Shown in pieces: positions 26,495-35,433 of a stretch of DNA of 64,000 nucleotides. Made by a program: the position numbers and the translations under genes. Position 1 is the stretch's first letter; each line of letters opens with the position of its first letter. This stretch comes from Geminicoccus harenae (GTDB taxonomy: Bacteria > Pseudomonadota > Alphaproteobacteria > Geminicoccales > Geminicoccaceae): NCBI RefSeq assembly GCF_019800005.1, contig NZ_JABGCL010000016.1, forward strand, positions 62,001 through 126,000, given 5' to 3'. The notes beneath the pieces were generated by a model. It saw only the letters and a program-made list of their open reading frames with translations, was not told the DNA's origin and searched no databases.

Positions 26495-28000
26495 ATGAAC
26501 GTAGGCAATGGCACCCCGATCCTGGAAATGGTCGGGATCGGCAAGCGCTTCGGCGGTGTCACGGCATTGACCGGGATCGATTTCCACCTGCGGCGCGGTG
26601 AGGTCCATGGCTTGGTCGGCGAGAACGGCGCCGGCAAGTCGACGCTCATGAAGATCATCGCCGGCGTCCATCACGGCTATGACGGCGAGATGCGCATCGA
26701 CGGCCAGCCCGTGCACTTCCGCTCGGCCCGCGACGCGCTGGCCGCCGGCATCGGCATGGTCCACCAGGAGCTCTCGATCGTCCCGCAGCTCTCCGTGGCC
26801 GAGAACGTCTTCCTGGGCGTGCAGCCGACCAACGGGCTGGGCGTCGTCTCCTGGGGCCGGATGAAGCGCGAAGCTAGAGAGCACCTGCAGCTCCTGGGCA
26901 TCGACATCGATCCCACCCGCGAGACCGGCACCCTGCCGATCGGCATGCAGCAGCTCATCGAGATCGGCCGGGTCCTGTTCTCTGGGGCCCGCATCGTCAT
27001 CCTGGACGAGCCGACCTCGGCCCTGTCCCCGCCGGAGGTGAAGCACCTGTTCGAGGTGCTGGGCCGGCTCAAGGCCAAGGGCACCACCTTCGTGTTCATC
27101 TCGCACTTCCTGGAGGACATCCTGGAAGTCTCGGACCGGGTCACCGTGTTCCGCAACAGCCGCAAGGTCGCCACGGTCGATGCCGCCTCGGTCGACAAGG
27201 CCTGGGTGATCGAGCAGATGATCGGCGCCGGCCACCATGAGCTGGCCGACGCGATGCTGGGCGAGATTTGGCTGGAGAGCCCGAAGGACGCCCCGGTGGT
27301 GTTCTCGGCCAAGGGCCTGACCCGCCCGCGGAGCTTCGCGGATGTGAGCTTCGACGTGAAGGCCGGCGAGGTGGTGGGCCTGTACGGCTTCATGGGCTCC
27401 GGCCAGACCGAGCTCGCCCGGGCCCTGATGGGCAAGTCACGGCTGCATGGCGGCACGGTTAGCATGGACGGCCAGGAGATCCGCCTGCGCAGCACCGCGG
27501 ACGCCAAGAAGGCCGGGATCGCGCTCGTGCCCGAGAGCCGGCGCGCCATGCTGTTCGCCCACGAGCCGGTCTACAAGAACATCTCGATCAGCATCCTGGA
27601 GCGGATCTCCCGCCTCCTGCTCAAACCCGCCGAGGAGCGGAAGATCGCGCAGGGCCATGTCGACGCGCTCCGGATCCGGCCGTTCCTGGTCGAGCCCGAG
27701 GTGCGCAAGCTGTCGGGCGGCAACCAGCAGAAGGTGGCGCTGGCCCGCTGGCTGACCCACCTGCCGCGCCTCCTGGTCCTGTCGGAGCCCACCAAGGGCA
27801 TGGATGTCGGCGCCAAGGACGACGTCGTGAAGATCGTCAAGGGCCTGAAGGAGAAGGGTGTGGCGGTGGTGGTGGCCTCGGCCGAGCCCGAGACGGTGCT
27901 GACCATGGCCGACCGGATCCTGGTGATGCGCAAGGGCCAGATCGCGCAGGAATTCGCGGACCGCGGCGTCAGCAAGGACCAGCTGCTCGCGGCCGCCTGA
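26495..28000 (+). CDS. Sugar ABC transporter ATP-binding protein (RbsA-type, two domains)
   Basis: 501-aa double ATPase. Domain 1: Walker A GENGAGKSTLMKIIAG, signature weakened to PIGMQQLIEIGR, Walker B VILDEPTSAL. Domain 2 (from about residue 260): degenerate P-loop GFMGSGQTELARAL, signature LSGGNQQKVALARW, and Walker B LLVLSEPTKGMDVGAK, where Ser replaces the usual Asp before Glu. One-site activity is normal in this family. Start ATG at 26495 chosen over 26465 because family homology begins right after it. It energises the permease that follows 15 bp downstream. Confidence 0.93.
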   Translation: MNVGNGTPILEMVGIGKRFGGVTALTGIDFHLRRGEVHGLVGENGAGKSTLMKIIAGVHHGYDGEMRIDGQPVHFRSARDALAAGIGMVHQELSIVPQLSVAENVFLGVQPTNGLGVVSWGRMKREAREHLQLLGIDIDPTRETGTLPIGMQQLIEIGRVLFSGARIVILDEPTSALSPPEVKHLFEVLGRLKAKGTTFVFISHFLEDILEVSDRVTVFRNSRKVATVDAASVDKAWVIEQMIGAGHHELADAMLGEIWLESPKDAPVVFSAKGLTRPRSFADVSFDVKAGEVVGLYGFMGSGQTELARALMGKSRLHGGTVSMDGQEIRLRSTADAKKAGIALVPESRRAMLFAHEPVYKNISISILERISRLLLKPAEERKIAQGHVDALRIRPFLVEPEVRKLSGGNQQKVALARWLTHLPRLLVLSEPTKGMDVGAKDDVVKIVKGLKEKGVAVVVASAEPETVLTMADRILVMRKGQIAQEFADRGVSKDQLLAAA

Positions 28001-28015
28001 AGGAAGTCGGATCCC

Positions 28016-29038
28016 ATGAATGCTGATGTGGCGAGTGCGGCAGGGCGTGAGGGCGGCGGCTTGGGCCGCTGGGTAGCCGGCCGGCTGACCAACTTGGCCC
28101 CGCTGGTCACCCTCCTGTTCCTGGTCCTGGTGTTCAGCCTGATGGCGCCGTCGTTCGCGACGGTGGACAATCTCGGCAACATCATGCGCCAGGTCTCGAT
28201 CACCGCGATCATCGCGACCGGCCTGACCTTCGTGATCCTGACCGCCGAGATCGATTTGTCGGTGGCGAGCATCGCGAACGCGGTCGGCATCGTGGTCGCC
28301 TATTTCACGCTCCAGGAAACGTATGTGAACATCGCGAACGTGCCGATGCCGGGTGCGGTCGCGATCCTGTTCGCGCTGCTGGCCGCGTTCGCGCTCGGCA
28401 CGGTGAACGCTGTGGGCGTCACGATCATCGGCATCCCGTCCTTCATCATGACGCTCGCCATGATGCAGATCGGTGCGGGCATCTCCGCCATGCTGGTGCG
28501 CGGCCAGATCGCCTATGCCATCCCCGACCCGGTGCGCTTCCTGGGCTCGGGCATGATCGGGCCGTTCCCGTCCATCGTGGTGGTGGCCTGCCTGTTCCTG
28601 CTGATCGGCCACCTGGTGCTCACCTACACGCGCTTCGGGCGCTACGTGTACATGGTGGGCGGCAACCGCGAGGCGGCCGAGTTCTCCGGCGTCAACGTCA
28701 AGCTGGTGATCGCCGCGGTGATGATCATCTCGGCGATGTGCTGCGGCGTGGCCGGCATGCTGGGCGTGGCCTATTACGGCAGTGCCCAGCAGAACGAGTT
28801 CGACGACTACCTGCTGGATTCGATCGCCGCGGTGGTGGTGGGCGGCACCAGCCTGTTCGGCGGCCAGGGCGGCATCCCCAACACCATATTGGGCCTTTTG
28901 GTCCTGGGCGTGCTCAACAACGGCCTGGACCATATCGACATCGACAGCTTCCTGAAGGTGCTGATCCGCGGCCTGATCCTGCTCCTGGCGCTGGTCATCA
29001 ACGTCTACGCCCAGCGCCTGCGCAACCGCGCGGCCTGA
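28016..29038 (+). CDS. Sugar ABC transporter permease (RbsC-like)
   Basis: 340-aa inner-membrane permease with about ten hydrophobic segments, for instance LVTLLFLVLVFSLMAPSFAT, ITAIIATGLTFVILTAEIDL and SFIMTLAMMQIGAGISAML. Conserved family points: TAEIDLSVASIAN, YMVGGNREAAEFSGVNVK, DYLLDSIAAVVVGGTSLFGG and the GQGGIPNTILGLLVLGVLNNG loop in two parts. Third gene of the operon binding protein, ATPase, permease. Confidence 0.93.
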   Translation: MNADVASAAGREGGGLGRWVAGRLTNLAPLVTLLFLVLVFSLMAPSFATVDNLGNIMRQVSITAIIATGLTFVILTAEIDLSVASIANAVGIVVAYFTLQETYVNIANVPMPGAVAILFALLAAFALGTVNAVGVTIIGIPSFIMTLAMMQIGAGISAMLVRGQIAYAIPDPVRFLGSGMIGPFPSIVVVACLFLLIGHLVLTYTRFGRYVYMVGGNREAAEFSGVNVKLVIAAVMIISAMCCGVAGMLGVAYYGSAQQNEFDDYLLDSIAAVVVGGTSLFGGQGGIPNTILGLLVLGVLNNGLDHIDIDSFLKVLIRGLILLLALVINVYAQRLRNRAA

Positions 29039-29051
29039 GCAGCGGCGTCAC

Positions 29052-29067
29052 GCCCGGCTTGCCGGGC
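29052..29067 (+). terminator. Short hairpin after the ABC operon
   Basis: gcccggc (29052-29058) pairs with gccgggc (29061-29067) around tt, 14 bp after the permease stop. The stem is short and no T-run follows, so weak termination at most. Confidence 0.4.
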
Positions 29068-29121
29068 CCGGCCTGAAGGCGCATCTGGGGCCTCCGGTCC
29101 GCCCGGACCGTGCGGAGATCG

Positions 29122-30216
29122 ATGCCCTTGTCGCGCTACCTGCCGGCCCTGCGGCGGCACCTGCCGGTGCTGCTGCACTGGACCGTCCTCCTGGTCCTGT
29201 CCGCCCTGCTGGCGGCCCTGCTCGAATGGTTCGGCCTGCCGGCGGCCCTGCTCCTGGGGCCGATGCTGGCGGGTGCCGTGCTGGGCGTGAACGGCACGGC
29301 GCTGTACGTGCCGCGCCTGCCCTACTGGGCGGCCCAGGGCATCATCGGCTGCATGATCGCAGCCGCCGTCCATGCCGAGTTCGTCGACCTGTTCCTCGAT
29401 CGCTGGCCTTTGTTCCTGGCGGTGGTGGCCGCAATCGTGGCCGCCAGCAGCACGCTCGGCTGGCTGATGAGCCGCAGCCGGATCCTGCCGGGCACCACCG
29501 CGGTCTGGGGCTCCTCGCCCGGGGCCGCCTCGGCGATGATGCTGATGTCCGAGGCCTATGGCGCCGACGCCCGGCTGGTGGCGTTCATGCAGTATCTGCG
29601 GGTGGTGTCCGTCGCCGCGGCCGCCTCGCTGGTGGCGCGGTTCTGGGTCGACGCATCCGGTACGACCCTGCCGGCGATCGTGTGGTTCCCGCCGGTCGAT
29701 CCGCTGGCCTTGCTGCTCACCCTGCTGATCGCGTTCGGCGGCGTGGCGCTGGGCAGGCTCACCCGGTTCCCGGCCGGTGCCCTGTTGCTGCCGATGGTGC
29801 TGGCAGCGCTGCTCAACGGCTTTGGTCTGGTCGAGCTGGTCCTGCCGGAATGGCTCCTGGCGATCAGCTATGCCGTGCTCGGCTGGAGCATCGGGCTGGG
29901 CTTCACCCGGCAGATCCTGCGCCATGCAGCGCGCGCCCTGCCACAGATCGTGGCCTCGATCCTGGCGCTGATGGCGTTCTCGGCGGCGCTGGCGGCTCTG
30001 CTCACTTGGCAGCTCGGGATCGACCCGCTCACCGCCTATCTGGCGACCAGCCCCGGCGGCATGGATTCAGTGGCGATCATCGCGGCGTCCAGCGATGTCG
30101 ACCTGGCCTTCGTGATGGCCCTGCAGACCGTGCGCTTCCTGATCGTCCTGCTGCTCGGGCCGTTCCTGGCCCGCTTCATCGCCGACCGGTTGAGACGCTC
30201 CAGCCAGGCGGCCTGA
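29122..30216 (+). CDS. AbrB-family membrane protein
   Basis: 364-aa integral membrane protein of the family PF05145 (AbrB, often mislabelled ammonia monooxygenase). It has the internal duplication typical of the family: GLPAALLLGPMLAGAVLGVN in the first half and TRFPAGALLLPMVLAALLNG in the second, plus GTTAVWGSSPGAASAMMLMS and the C-terminal TSPGGMDSVAIIAASSDVDL. Likely a transporter; substrate unknown. Start ATG at 29122 (ggag 4 nt upstream) preferred to GTG at 29110. Separated from the sugar operon by a weak hairpin and followed by a strong terminator. Confidence 0.88.
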   Translation: MPLSRYLPALRRHLPVLLHWTVLLVLSALLAALLEWFGLPAALLLGPMLAGAVLGVNGTALYVPRLPYWAAQGIIGCMIAAAVHAEFVDLFLDRWPLFLAVVAAIVAASSTLGWLMSRSRILPGTTAVWGSSPGAASAMMLMSEAYGADARLVAFMQYLRVVSVAAAASLVARFWVDASGTTLPAIVWFPPVDPLALLLTLLIAFGGVALGRLTRFPAGALLLPMVLAALLNGFGLVELVLPEWLLAISYAVLGWSIGLGFTRQILRHAARALPQIVASILALMAFSAALAALLTWQLGIDPLTAYLATSPGGMDSVAIIAASSDVDLAFVMALQTVRFLIVLLLGPFLARFIADRLRRSSQAA

Positions 30217-30231
30217 GCCTGGACGGCAAGA

Positions 30232-30258
30232 CCCCGCCCGACCATGGGTCGGGCGGGG
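30232..30258. terminator. Bidirectional terminator
   Basis: Perfect 12-bp stem (30232-30243 with 30247-30258), 3-nt loop, between the AbrB-type gene and the convergent Gly-rich gene. It can serve both. Confidence 0.75.
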
Positions 30259-30276
30259 CCTCGAAGAAAGCCGGGA

Positions 30277-30720
30277 TTACGGGGTCGGGCCGTCCTCGCA
30301 GCCGACCGCACCCGGCGCGCAGCCGCCACCGCCGACATCGCCGGGCGGGGAGGTGGACTGGCCGGTGGCCGAACCAGTGTCGGCCGGGCCGGCGGGGGCA
30401 GTCGTGTCGCCGCTGCCGCCGACCGTGCCGCTACCATCACCCTTATCGCCGCCCTGGCCGCTGCCGCCACCGCTGCCGCTGGCGCCGGTGCCGCCGTCCG
30501 TGCCGCTGCCGCCGTCCGTGCCGCTGCCGTCACCGTCTGCGCCGCCCTGGCCGCTGCCGCCGCCGCTGCCGCTGCCGCCGGTACCACCGCCAGCATCGCC
30601 ACCGGCACTGGTGCCGCCGCCACCGGTGCTACCGCCACCGCCACCGCTATCCTGGGCCATGGCCAGGCTCGGCAGCAGCAGCAATGCCAGGGCAGCCGTC
30701 GTCGTGAGCAACTTGCGCAT
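30277..30720 (-). CDS. Secreted Gly/Ser-rich low-complexity protein
   Basis: 147-aa protein. A good Sec signal peptide MRKLLTTTAALALLLLPSLA ends before AQD. The rest is nearly all Gly, Ser, Asp and Thr. A 29-residue stretch occurs twice in tandem, each around SGSGGGSGQGG (about residues 46-74 and 76-104), so the gene grew by internal duplication. The tail holds two Cys (GGCAPGAVGCEDGP). Codon bias on this strand and the clean signal peptide support it over the overlapping plus-strand frames. No family recognised; a flexible periplasmic or surface spacer is conceivable. Confidence 0.68.
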   Translation of the reverse strand: MRKLLTTTAALALLLLPSLAMAQDSGGGGGSTGGGGTSAGGDAGGGTGGSGSGGGSGQGGADGDGSGTDGGSGTDGGTGASGSGGGSGQGGDKGDGSGTVGGSGDTTAPAGPADTGSATGQSTSPPGDVGGGGCAPGAVGCEDGPTP

Positions 30721-31093
30721 GAAGCATCCTCCGGGGCCCGGGGCCCACCCGTTGCAGTGGTCGGAAGCCGGCTATTTCCGCGGCCTCTGGGGGCTAGAAC
30801 GGCAATTCCTGCATCTCGTTCCAAACAGCCGAACAAAATCACGCTGCTGGACGGGGATTCACCGGTCGAACCTGCAGTGCGGGCCGCTCGATCACGCAGC
30901 GACTAGTCGCCGCTCCTGGCGGACCAGCGCGGCAACCGCCACTTTATCCAAGAATATTTGTGTGATTTTCGCAGGAGGCGGTTCTGGATGAATATGATCA
31001 TCCTGCGGAACCTTGCTGCTGCCGTGAGTCCAGGCAGCAGGCCCGGCGCCCGTTCGGGAAAGCCGCCCCGTCCGCAAGGCATCGGCCAGCGTT
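30721..31093. other. Intergenic, no gene supported
   Basis: About 370 bp upstream of the Gly-rich gene and downstream of the GNAT gene. A lower-GC patch lies at about 30930-31010. A plus-strand ATG at 30988 follows a good aggagg site, but the frame behind it has no coding character. Probably the promoter of the Gly-rich gene plus untranslated DNA. Confidence 0.45.
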
Positions 31094-31693
31094 CTAGAAC
31101 GAAGCTCTGTTCCCGTCCGGCGGCACATCCCGAAGATCGAGGCGCATCGCGCAGCGCTGGCGAGGGTCCATACCGGCACGACGCTCGGCGGCCAGCCGTT
31201 CACGCAGCGCCGGGGCCGGCCGCTCCTGCAGGACGAAGCCCAGCCGGGCATAGAATGGCGCGTTCCAGGGCAGGGTGCGGTCGGTGGTGAGCGCCATGCC
31301 GGCGCAGCCCGCCTTGCGCGCGGCGGCGGCCGCCTGTGCCAGCAGGGCAGTGCCGATGCCCCGGCGATGCAGGTCCGGATGCACCGACAGTTCCTGCACG
31401 AACAGGTCCTGGGCCAGCGGCGTCGCCATCAGGAAGCCGACGACCCGCCCGTCGGCTGCCGCCACCGCGACCCAGAGCCAGCCGCGGCCCCAGGCGGCTG
31501 CCAGCCAGCTCGGATCGGTCGGCGGCGCGTTCACCGCCCAGTCCATGTGGGTACCGGCGAACAGCCGGGACGCCGCCCGCTCGACCTCTGCAATCGCCGG
31601 GAAATCGGCCGGCACCGCCAAGCGGATCGTCGCGACGGTGCCGGGAAGGCATGGGGCCTTGCGGAGCAGTACCGCCCGGGCGCCCCCGCTCAC
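31094..31693 (-). CDS. GNAT family N-acetyltransferase
   Basis: 199-aa acetyltransferase. The acetyl-CoA site is LFVQELSVHPDLHRRGIGTA with the R-x-x-G-x-G/A loop, followed by LLAQAAAAARKAG and the FYARLGFVLQE motif near the C-terminus. Real homology begins at TIRLAVPADFPAIAEVERAA, about residue 22, so an internal start is possible, but no better candidate is obvious. The acyl acceptor is unknown. It begins 13 bp... downstream of it hslU ends on the same strand order hslV, hslU, so the GNAT gene is the last of that run. Confidence 0.85.
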   Translation of the reverse strand: MSGGARAVLLRKAPCLPGTVATIRLAVPADFPAIAEVERAASRLFAGTHMDWAVNAPPTDPSWLAAAWGRGWLWVAVAAADGRVVGFLMATPLAQDLFVQELSVHPDLHRRGIGTALLAQAAAAARKAGCAGMALTTDRTLPWNAPFYARLGFVLQERPAPALRERLAAERRAGMDPRQRCAMRLDLRDVPPDGNRASF

Positions 31694-31706
31694 CGGTACC
31701 CGTGCT

Positions 31707-33014
31707 TCACAGGATGAAGCGCGACAGGTCGTGGCTGCCCAAGAGCGAGCCGACCTTCTCCTGGACCAGCGCCGCGTCGACCTTGACGGTCTGGCCGCCC
31801 ATGTCGGTGGCGCTGAAGCTGACGTCCTCCAGGAGCTTCTCCATCACGGTCTGCAGCCGCCTCGCACCGATATTCTCGACCCGGCGGTTGATGTCGTCGG
31901 CCAGGCGCGCGATCGCATCGATCGAGTCCTCACCGAACTCCAGCGTGACGTTCTCCGTGCCGAGCAGCGCCACGTATTGCCGGATCAGGCTGGCCTCTGG
32001 CTCCACCAGGATCCGGCGCAGGTCGGCCTCGCTCAACGGGTCGAGCTCGACCCGGATCGGCAGGCGGCCCTGCAGTTCGGGCAGGAGGTCCGCGGGCTTG
32101 CTCAGGTGGAAGGCGCCGGACGTGATGAACAGGATATGCTCGGTGCGCACGATGCCGTGCTTGGTCGCGACCGAGGTGCCTTCCACGATCGGCAGGAGGT
32201 CGCGCTGCACGCCTTCCCGGCTGACGTCGCCGGCCTTGCCCTCGCGGGACGTGATCTTGTCGATCTCGTCGATGAAGACGATGCCGTTCTGCTCGGCCAC
32301 CTTGATCCCGGCCCGGGTCACCGCGTCCTGGTCGAGCAGCTTGTCGCTCTCCTCGGCCATCAGGATCTCGTAGGACTGGGCGACGGTCATCTTGCGCCGC
32401 TTGGTGCGCCCGCCCAGCGCCTTGCCCAGCATGTCGCCGAGATTGACCATGCCCATCTGGGCGCCCTGCATCCCGGGGATGTCGAACAGCGGCATGCCGG
32501 CGCCGGGCTGGTCGGCGACCTCGATCTCGATTTCCTTGTCGGCGAACTGGCCGTCCCGCAGGCGGCGGCGGAACGCCTCGCGCGTGTCCTTGGATGCCTG
32601 GGCGCCGACCAGCGCGTCCAGCACCCGCTCCTCGGCCGCCGTCTCGGCCTTGGCCGCCACCTCGCGGCGCATCCGCTCGCGGGTCTCCTTGATCGCGATC
32701 TCGACCAGGTCGCGGACGATGCTCTCCACGTCCCGGCCGACATAGCCGACCTCGGTGAACTTGGTGGCCTCGACCTTGAGGAAGGGTGCCTGGGCCAGCC
32801 GGGCCAGACGGCGCGCGATCTCGGTCTTGCCGCAGCCGGTCGGGCCGATCATCAGGATGTTCTTCGGCAGCACCTCTTCCCGCAGGTGCTCGTCGATCTG
32901 CTGGCGGCGCCAGCGGTTGCGCAGCGCAATGGCGACCGCGCGCTTGGCGGCGTTCTGGCCGACGATGAAGCGGTCGAGTTCGGAGACGATCTCCCGGGGG
33001 GTCAGCGCGGTCAT
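31707..33014 (-). CDS. hslU: ATP-dependent protease ATPase subunit HslU
   Basis: 435-aa AAA+ unfoldase of the HslUV (ClpYQ) protease. Walker [19 protein letters not shown] at about residue 55, the Tyr-containing pore loop region [18 protein letters not shown], Walker [12 protein letters not shown], and the C-terminal anchor DLSRFIL that docks into HslV. Length is normal. Its start overlaps the hslV stop by four bases. Confidence 0.97.
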   Translation of the reverse strand: MTALTPREIVSELDRFIVGQNAAKRAVAIALRNRWRRQQIDEHLREEVLPKNILMIGPTGCGKTEIARRLARLAQAPFLKVEATKFTEVGYVGRDVESIVRDLVEIAIKETRERMRREVAAKAETAAEERVLDALVGAQASKDTREAFRRRLRDGQFADKEIEIEVADQPGAGMPLFDIPGMQGAQMGMVNLGDMLGKALGGRTKRRKMTVAQSYEILMAEESDKLLDQDAVTRAGIKVAEQNGIVFIDEIDKITSREGKAGDVSREGVQRDLLPIVEGTSVATKHGIVRTEHILFITSGAFHLSKPADLLPELQGRLPIRVELDPLSEADLRRILVEPEASLIRQYVALLGTENVTLEFGEDSIDAIARLADDINRRVENIGARRLQTVMEKLLEDVSFSATDMGGQTVKVDAALVQEKVGSLLGSHDLSRFIL

Positions 33015-33556
33015 GACAGGGCGAGCTTCTCGAGGGTGAGCTGGTGATTGGTGTAGACGCAGATGTCGGCGGCGATCGCCATGGCGCGACGCGCGACCTC
33101 CTCGGCGTCCAGCCCCTCGACCGGCAGGAGTGCGCGTGCCGCGGCCAGCGCGAAGCTGCCGCCCGAGCCGATGCCGATCACGCCGAATTCCGGCTCCAGC
33201 ACGTCGCCCTGGCCGGTGAGCACCAGCGAGACGTCCTTGTCCGCCACCGCCATCATCGCCTCCAGGCGGCGCAGGTAGCGGTCGGTGCGCCAGTCCTTGG
33301 CGAGCTCCACGCAGGCGCGGGCGAGCTGGCCCGGATGGCGCTCCAGCTTGGCCTCCAGCCGCTCCAGCAGGGCGAAGGCATCGGCCGTGGCTCCGGCAAA
33401 CCCGGCCAGGATCTGGCCATCGCCCACCCGGCGCAGCTTCTTCGCGTTACCCTTGATCACGGTCTGGCCGAGCGAGACCTGGCCGTCGCCGGCCATCACC
33501 ACCATCGGCCCCTTGCGCACGCACAGGATCGTCGTGCCGTGCCAGCTTTCCGTCAA
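33011..33556 (-). CDS. hslV: ATP-dependent protease subunit HslV
   Basis: 181-aa proteasome-like peptidase. The catalytic N-terminal Thr lies in the start [12 protein letters not shown]; removal of the first seven residues exposes it. Further motifs: [37 protein letters not shown] and [16 protein letters not shown]. Forms the chamber of the HslUV protease with the downstream hslU. Confidence 0.97.
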   Translation of the reverse strand: MTESWHGTTILCVRKGPMVVMAGDGQVSLGQTVIKGNAKKLRRVGDGQILAGFAGATADAFALLERLEAKLERHPGQLARACVELAKDWRTDRYLRRLEAMMAVADKDVSLVLTGQGDVLEPEFGVIGIGSGGSFALAAARALLPVEGLDAEEVARRAMAIAADICVYTNHQLTLEKLALS

Positions 33557-33653
33557 CGCGTCGTTCCTTCGACATCCCCCGCAGGCGCATCAGGTGGGGG
33601 ATGCGCCGCTGCACTGCAACGGGTGAGCACGGCGGGCAAGCCGAAAACGCCGG

Positions 33654-33682
33654 CACCGGCCAGCCTCATGGGCTGGCCGGTG
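33654..33682 (-). terminator. Terminator of the small gene at 33.7-34.0 kb
   Basis: Perfect 12-bp stem (33654-33665 with 33671-33682), 5-nt loop, 55 bp after the stop of the minus-strand gene at 33737. On that strand a short T-rich run (gttttc) follows. It isolates this gene from hslV. Confidence 0.7.
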
Positions 33683-33736
33683 CACAGCGGGCAGCGGAGC
33701 GGCTGGAGCGATCGTCCAGCCCGTCAGACTCTCCGG

Positions 33737-33979
33737 TCAGCCATTGTCGTTGGCGTGCGCCAGCTCCAGGTCGGCCACCGCGGTGGCCAGGCCGCGCAGC
33801 GCCGAGATCAGGGCGCCCTCGTCGCGCATCCGGAAGGCCGCACTGGTCAGCACCGCAGCGCTCACCACGGCGTCGTGGATGGTGTCGACGGCAAACCCGG
33901 TCCAGGCGGGTGCGGCCTCGGCCAGGCCCTGGAGCTGGGCCGGCTCGATGCAGTCGGCCATCGCACGGTAGTTGCTCAT
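33737..33979 (-). CDS. Small hypothetical protein
   Basis: 80-aa protein of unknown family, mostly helical and Ala-rich (MADCIEPAQLQGLAEAAPAW, TIHDAVVSAAVLTSAAFRM, ALRGLATAVADLELAHANDN), with no signal peptide. The ATG at 33977-33979 is chosen because a purine-rich ggggga lies 7 nt upstream; a start 15 bp earlier is possible. Codon bias, its own terminator and a promoter-like site upstream support a real gene. The ending HANDNG resembles short alphaproteobacterial proteins. No function assigned. Confidence 0.6.
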   Translation of the reverse strand: MSNYRAMADCIEPAQLQGLAEAAPAWTGFAVDTIHDAVVSAAVLTSAAFRMRDEGALISALRGLATAVADLELAHANDNG

Positions 33980-34343
33980 CCCAAAGTCCCCCATGACGCG
34001 TAGCGATCCGAAGCGGCGCGATGCCGGGCGGCAGCGGGACCAGGACCCGGCTGCACTGCCGTTGCGGCGGCATCGTCTTCACGTCACGGACTATATCGCT
34101 GGTTGAATTTCAAACAATAGTACTCACTTGGGCAATGAAACTGCTGCTGTTGGATGAACTCGACAGTGGCGAAGCTGCAGAAATAGATCGAATTTTCCGA
34201 ATTTCGGCCTCATCGTGAAAAACCGAACTGTTCTGCGCCTCTGGGACAATCGGGTAAGATCGATCGAATACCCGGGAGATTCTTGCAGATTTCCTCCCAG
34301 AAGCGACATCATCGGGATGTGGCGGAATGTCGCAGGCGGAGCC
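33980..34343. other. AT-richer intergenic region
   Basis: About 360 bp between the small gene and the end of the permease gene. From 34080 to 34310 the composition is clearly lower in GC than the surroundings. It contains one promoter-like site on the minus strand (34090-34117). Frames on both strands in the region are short and lack coding character. Confidence 0.5.
34090..34117 (-). promoter_or_regulatory. Promoter-like site for the 33.7-kb small gene
   Basis: On the minus strand TTGTTT (complement of 34112-34117) and TATAGT (complement of 34090-34095) are 16 bp apart, close to the sigma-70 type consensus, about 110 bp upstream of the small gene. Read by eye; a start site is not known. Confidence 0.35.
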
Positions 34344-35345
34344 TCAACCGAGGCGCTTGGCGATCTCGGTCTTCACCCCGTCGAGCAGCACCGCGATCAG
34401 CATCAGCCCGCCGCGGATCACCTGCATGTAGCTGGCATCCAGCCCCATCACGTTGATCGCGGTGTCGATCGTGGAAAGCAGCAGCACGCCGGCGAACACG
34501 CCGGACAGCTGGCCGATCCCGCCGCGCAGCGACACGCCGCCGATCACCACCGCGGCGAATGCCTCGAACAGCATGCCGACGCCCAGGTTCGGCGTGGCGC
34601 CATTGGTGCGCGCGGCGAGCAGCCAGCCGGCAAACGCCGCGATCACGCCGGACAGGATGAAGACCCCGAACAGCACCCGCTCGACATTGATACCGGCGCG
34701 GAACGGTGCCACCGGGTTGCCGCCCACGAGATAGACCCGCCGTCCGAACAGGGAGCCCTTCAGGATCTGGCCGAACGCCAGGTAGGTGACGATGGTGATC
34801 CAGACCAGCATCGGCAGGCCGAACAGGTCGGTGTTGGCGACCGCGCGGAAGTCCGGGGGCAGGCCGTAGATCGAGCGCCCGCCGGTCAGGATCAGGCCCA
34901 GGCCCCGGATCGCGATATAGGCGGCCAGCGTCACCACGAAGGCGTTGAGCCGGAACTTCACGATCAGGATCGCGTTGAACAGCCCGGCCAGCGCGCCGAA
35001 GCCCAGTACCAGCAGGAGCGAGACCCAGGTGTTCACCTGAAAGGCGAAGGGCGAGCCGCGCGCGGCGGTGAGCCCGGCCGCCAGCATCGCCGCGAACGCC
35101 ATGACGCTCTCGATCGACAGGTCCATATGCCCGGCGATCACGCAGAAGGCGAGACCCAGCGAGAGCAGGCCGACATAGGTCGCGTGCTGGGCGATGTTGA
35201 TGAAGATGCCGACCTGGAAGAAATGCTCGATGCTGAGCGAGCAGATCAGCAGGATCACCGCCAGGATGAACCAGACCAGGTGGTCGAGCAGCAGCTTGAC
35301 CAGGCGGATACGGCTGGCCGAGGGGGCAGGGGTCGCGGCGATCAT
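34344..35345 (-). CDS. Sugar ABC transporter permease (RbsC-like)
   Basis: 333-aa inner-membrane permease with about ten hydrophobic stretches (LLLDHLVWFILAVILLICSL, YVGLLSLGLAFCVIAGHMDL, VNTWVSLLLVLGFGALAGLF). Conserved points: IAGHMDLSIESVMAFAA, YLVGGNPVAPFRAGINVER, EAFAAVVIGGVSLRGGIGQL and the end LMLIAVLLDGVKTEIAKRLG. It follows the binding-protein gene on the same strand after a hairpin. No ATPase gene is adjacent; the single-domain ATPase at 44.0-44.8 kb is a candidate partner. Confidence 0.92.
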   Translation of the reverse strand: MIAATPAPSASRIRLVKLLLDHLVWFILAVILLICSLSIEHFFQVGIFINIAQHATYVGLLSLGLAFCVIAGHMDLSIESVMAFAAMLAAGLTAARGSPFAFQVNTWVSLLLVLGFGALAGLFNAILIVKFRLNAFVVTLAAYIAIRGLGLILTGGRSIYGLPPDFRAVANTDLFGLPMLVWITIVTYLAFGQILKGSLFGRRVYLVGGNPVAPFRAGINVERVLFGVFILSGVIAAFAGWLLAARTNGATPNLGVGMLFEAFAAVVIGGVSLRGGIGQLSGVFAGVLLLSTIDTAINVMGLDASYMQVIRGGLMLIAVLLDGVKTEIAKRLG

Positions 35346-35370
35346 GGGGCGCTTCTTGGCTGGAACGTCG

Positions 35371-35402
35371 GATGCCCCGGCCGCTGACCGGGCCGGGGCA
35401 TC
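35371..35402 (-). terminator. Intercistronic hairpin between binding protein and permease
   Basis: Perfect 12-bp stem (35371-35382 with 35391-35402), 8-nt loop, in the 88-bp gap between the binding-protein stop (35434) and the permease start (35345). No T-run. Same position as the hairpins in the other transport operons. Confidence 0.6.
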
Positions 35403-35433
35403 GCAGGAAACGGCAAGGATCAGGCCGGCGGCC

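Noticed and set aside
24800..27238. Minus-strand frame of 812 codons opposite the sugar ABC genes.
   Set aside because: Antisense of binding protein and ATPase; no coding character.
30988..31290. Plus-strand frame behind an aggagg site at 30973.
   Set aside because: The ribosome site is good but the frame runs antisense into the GNAT gene and has no coding bias.
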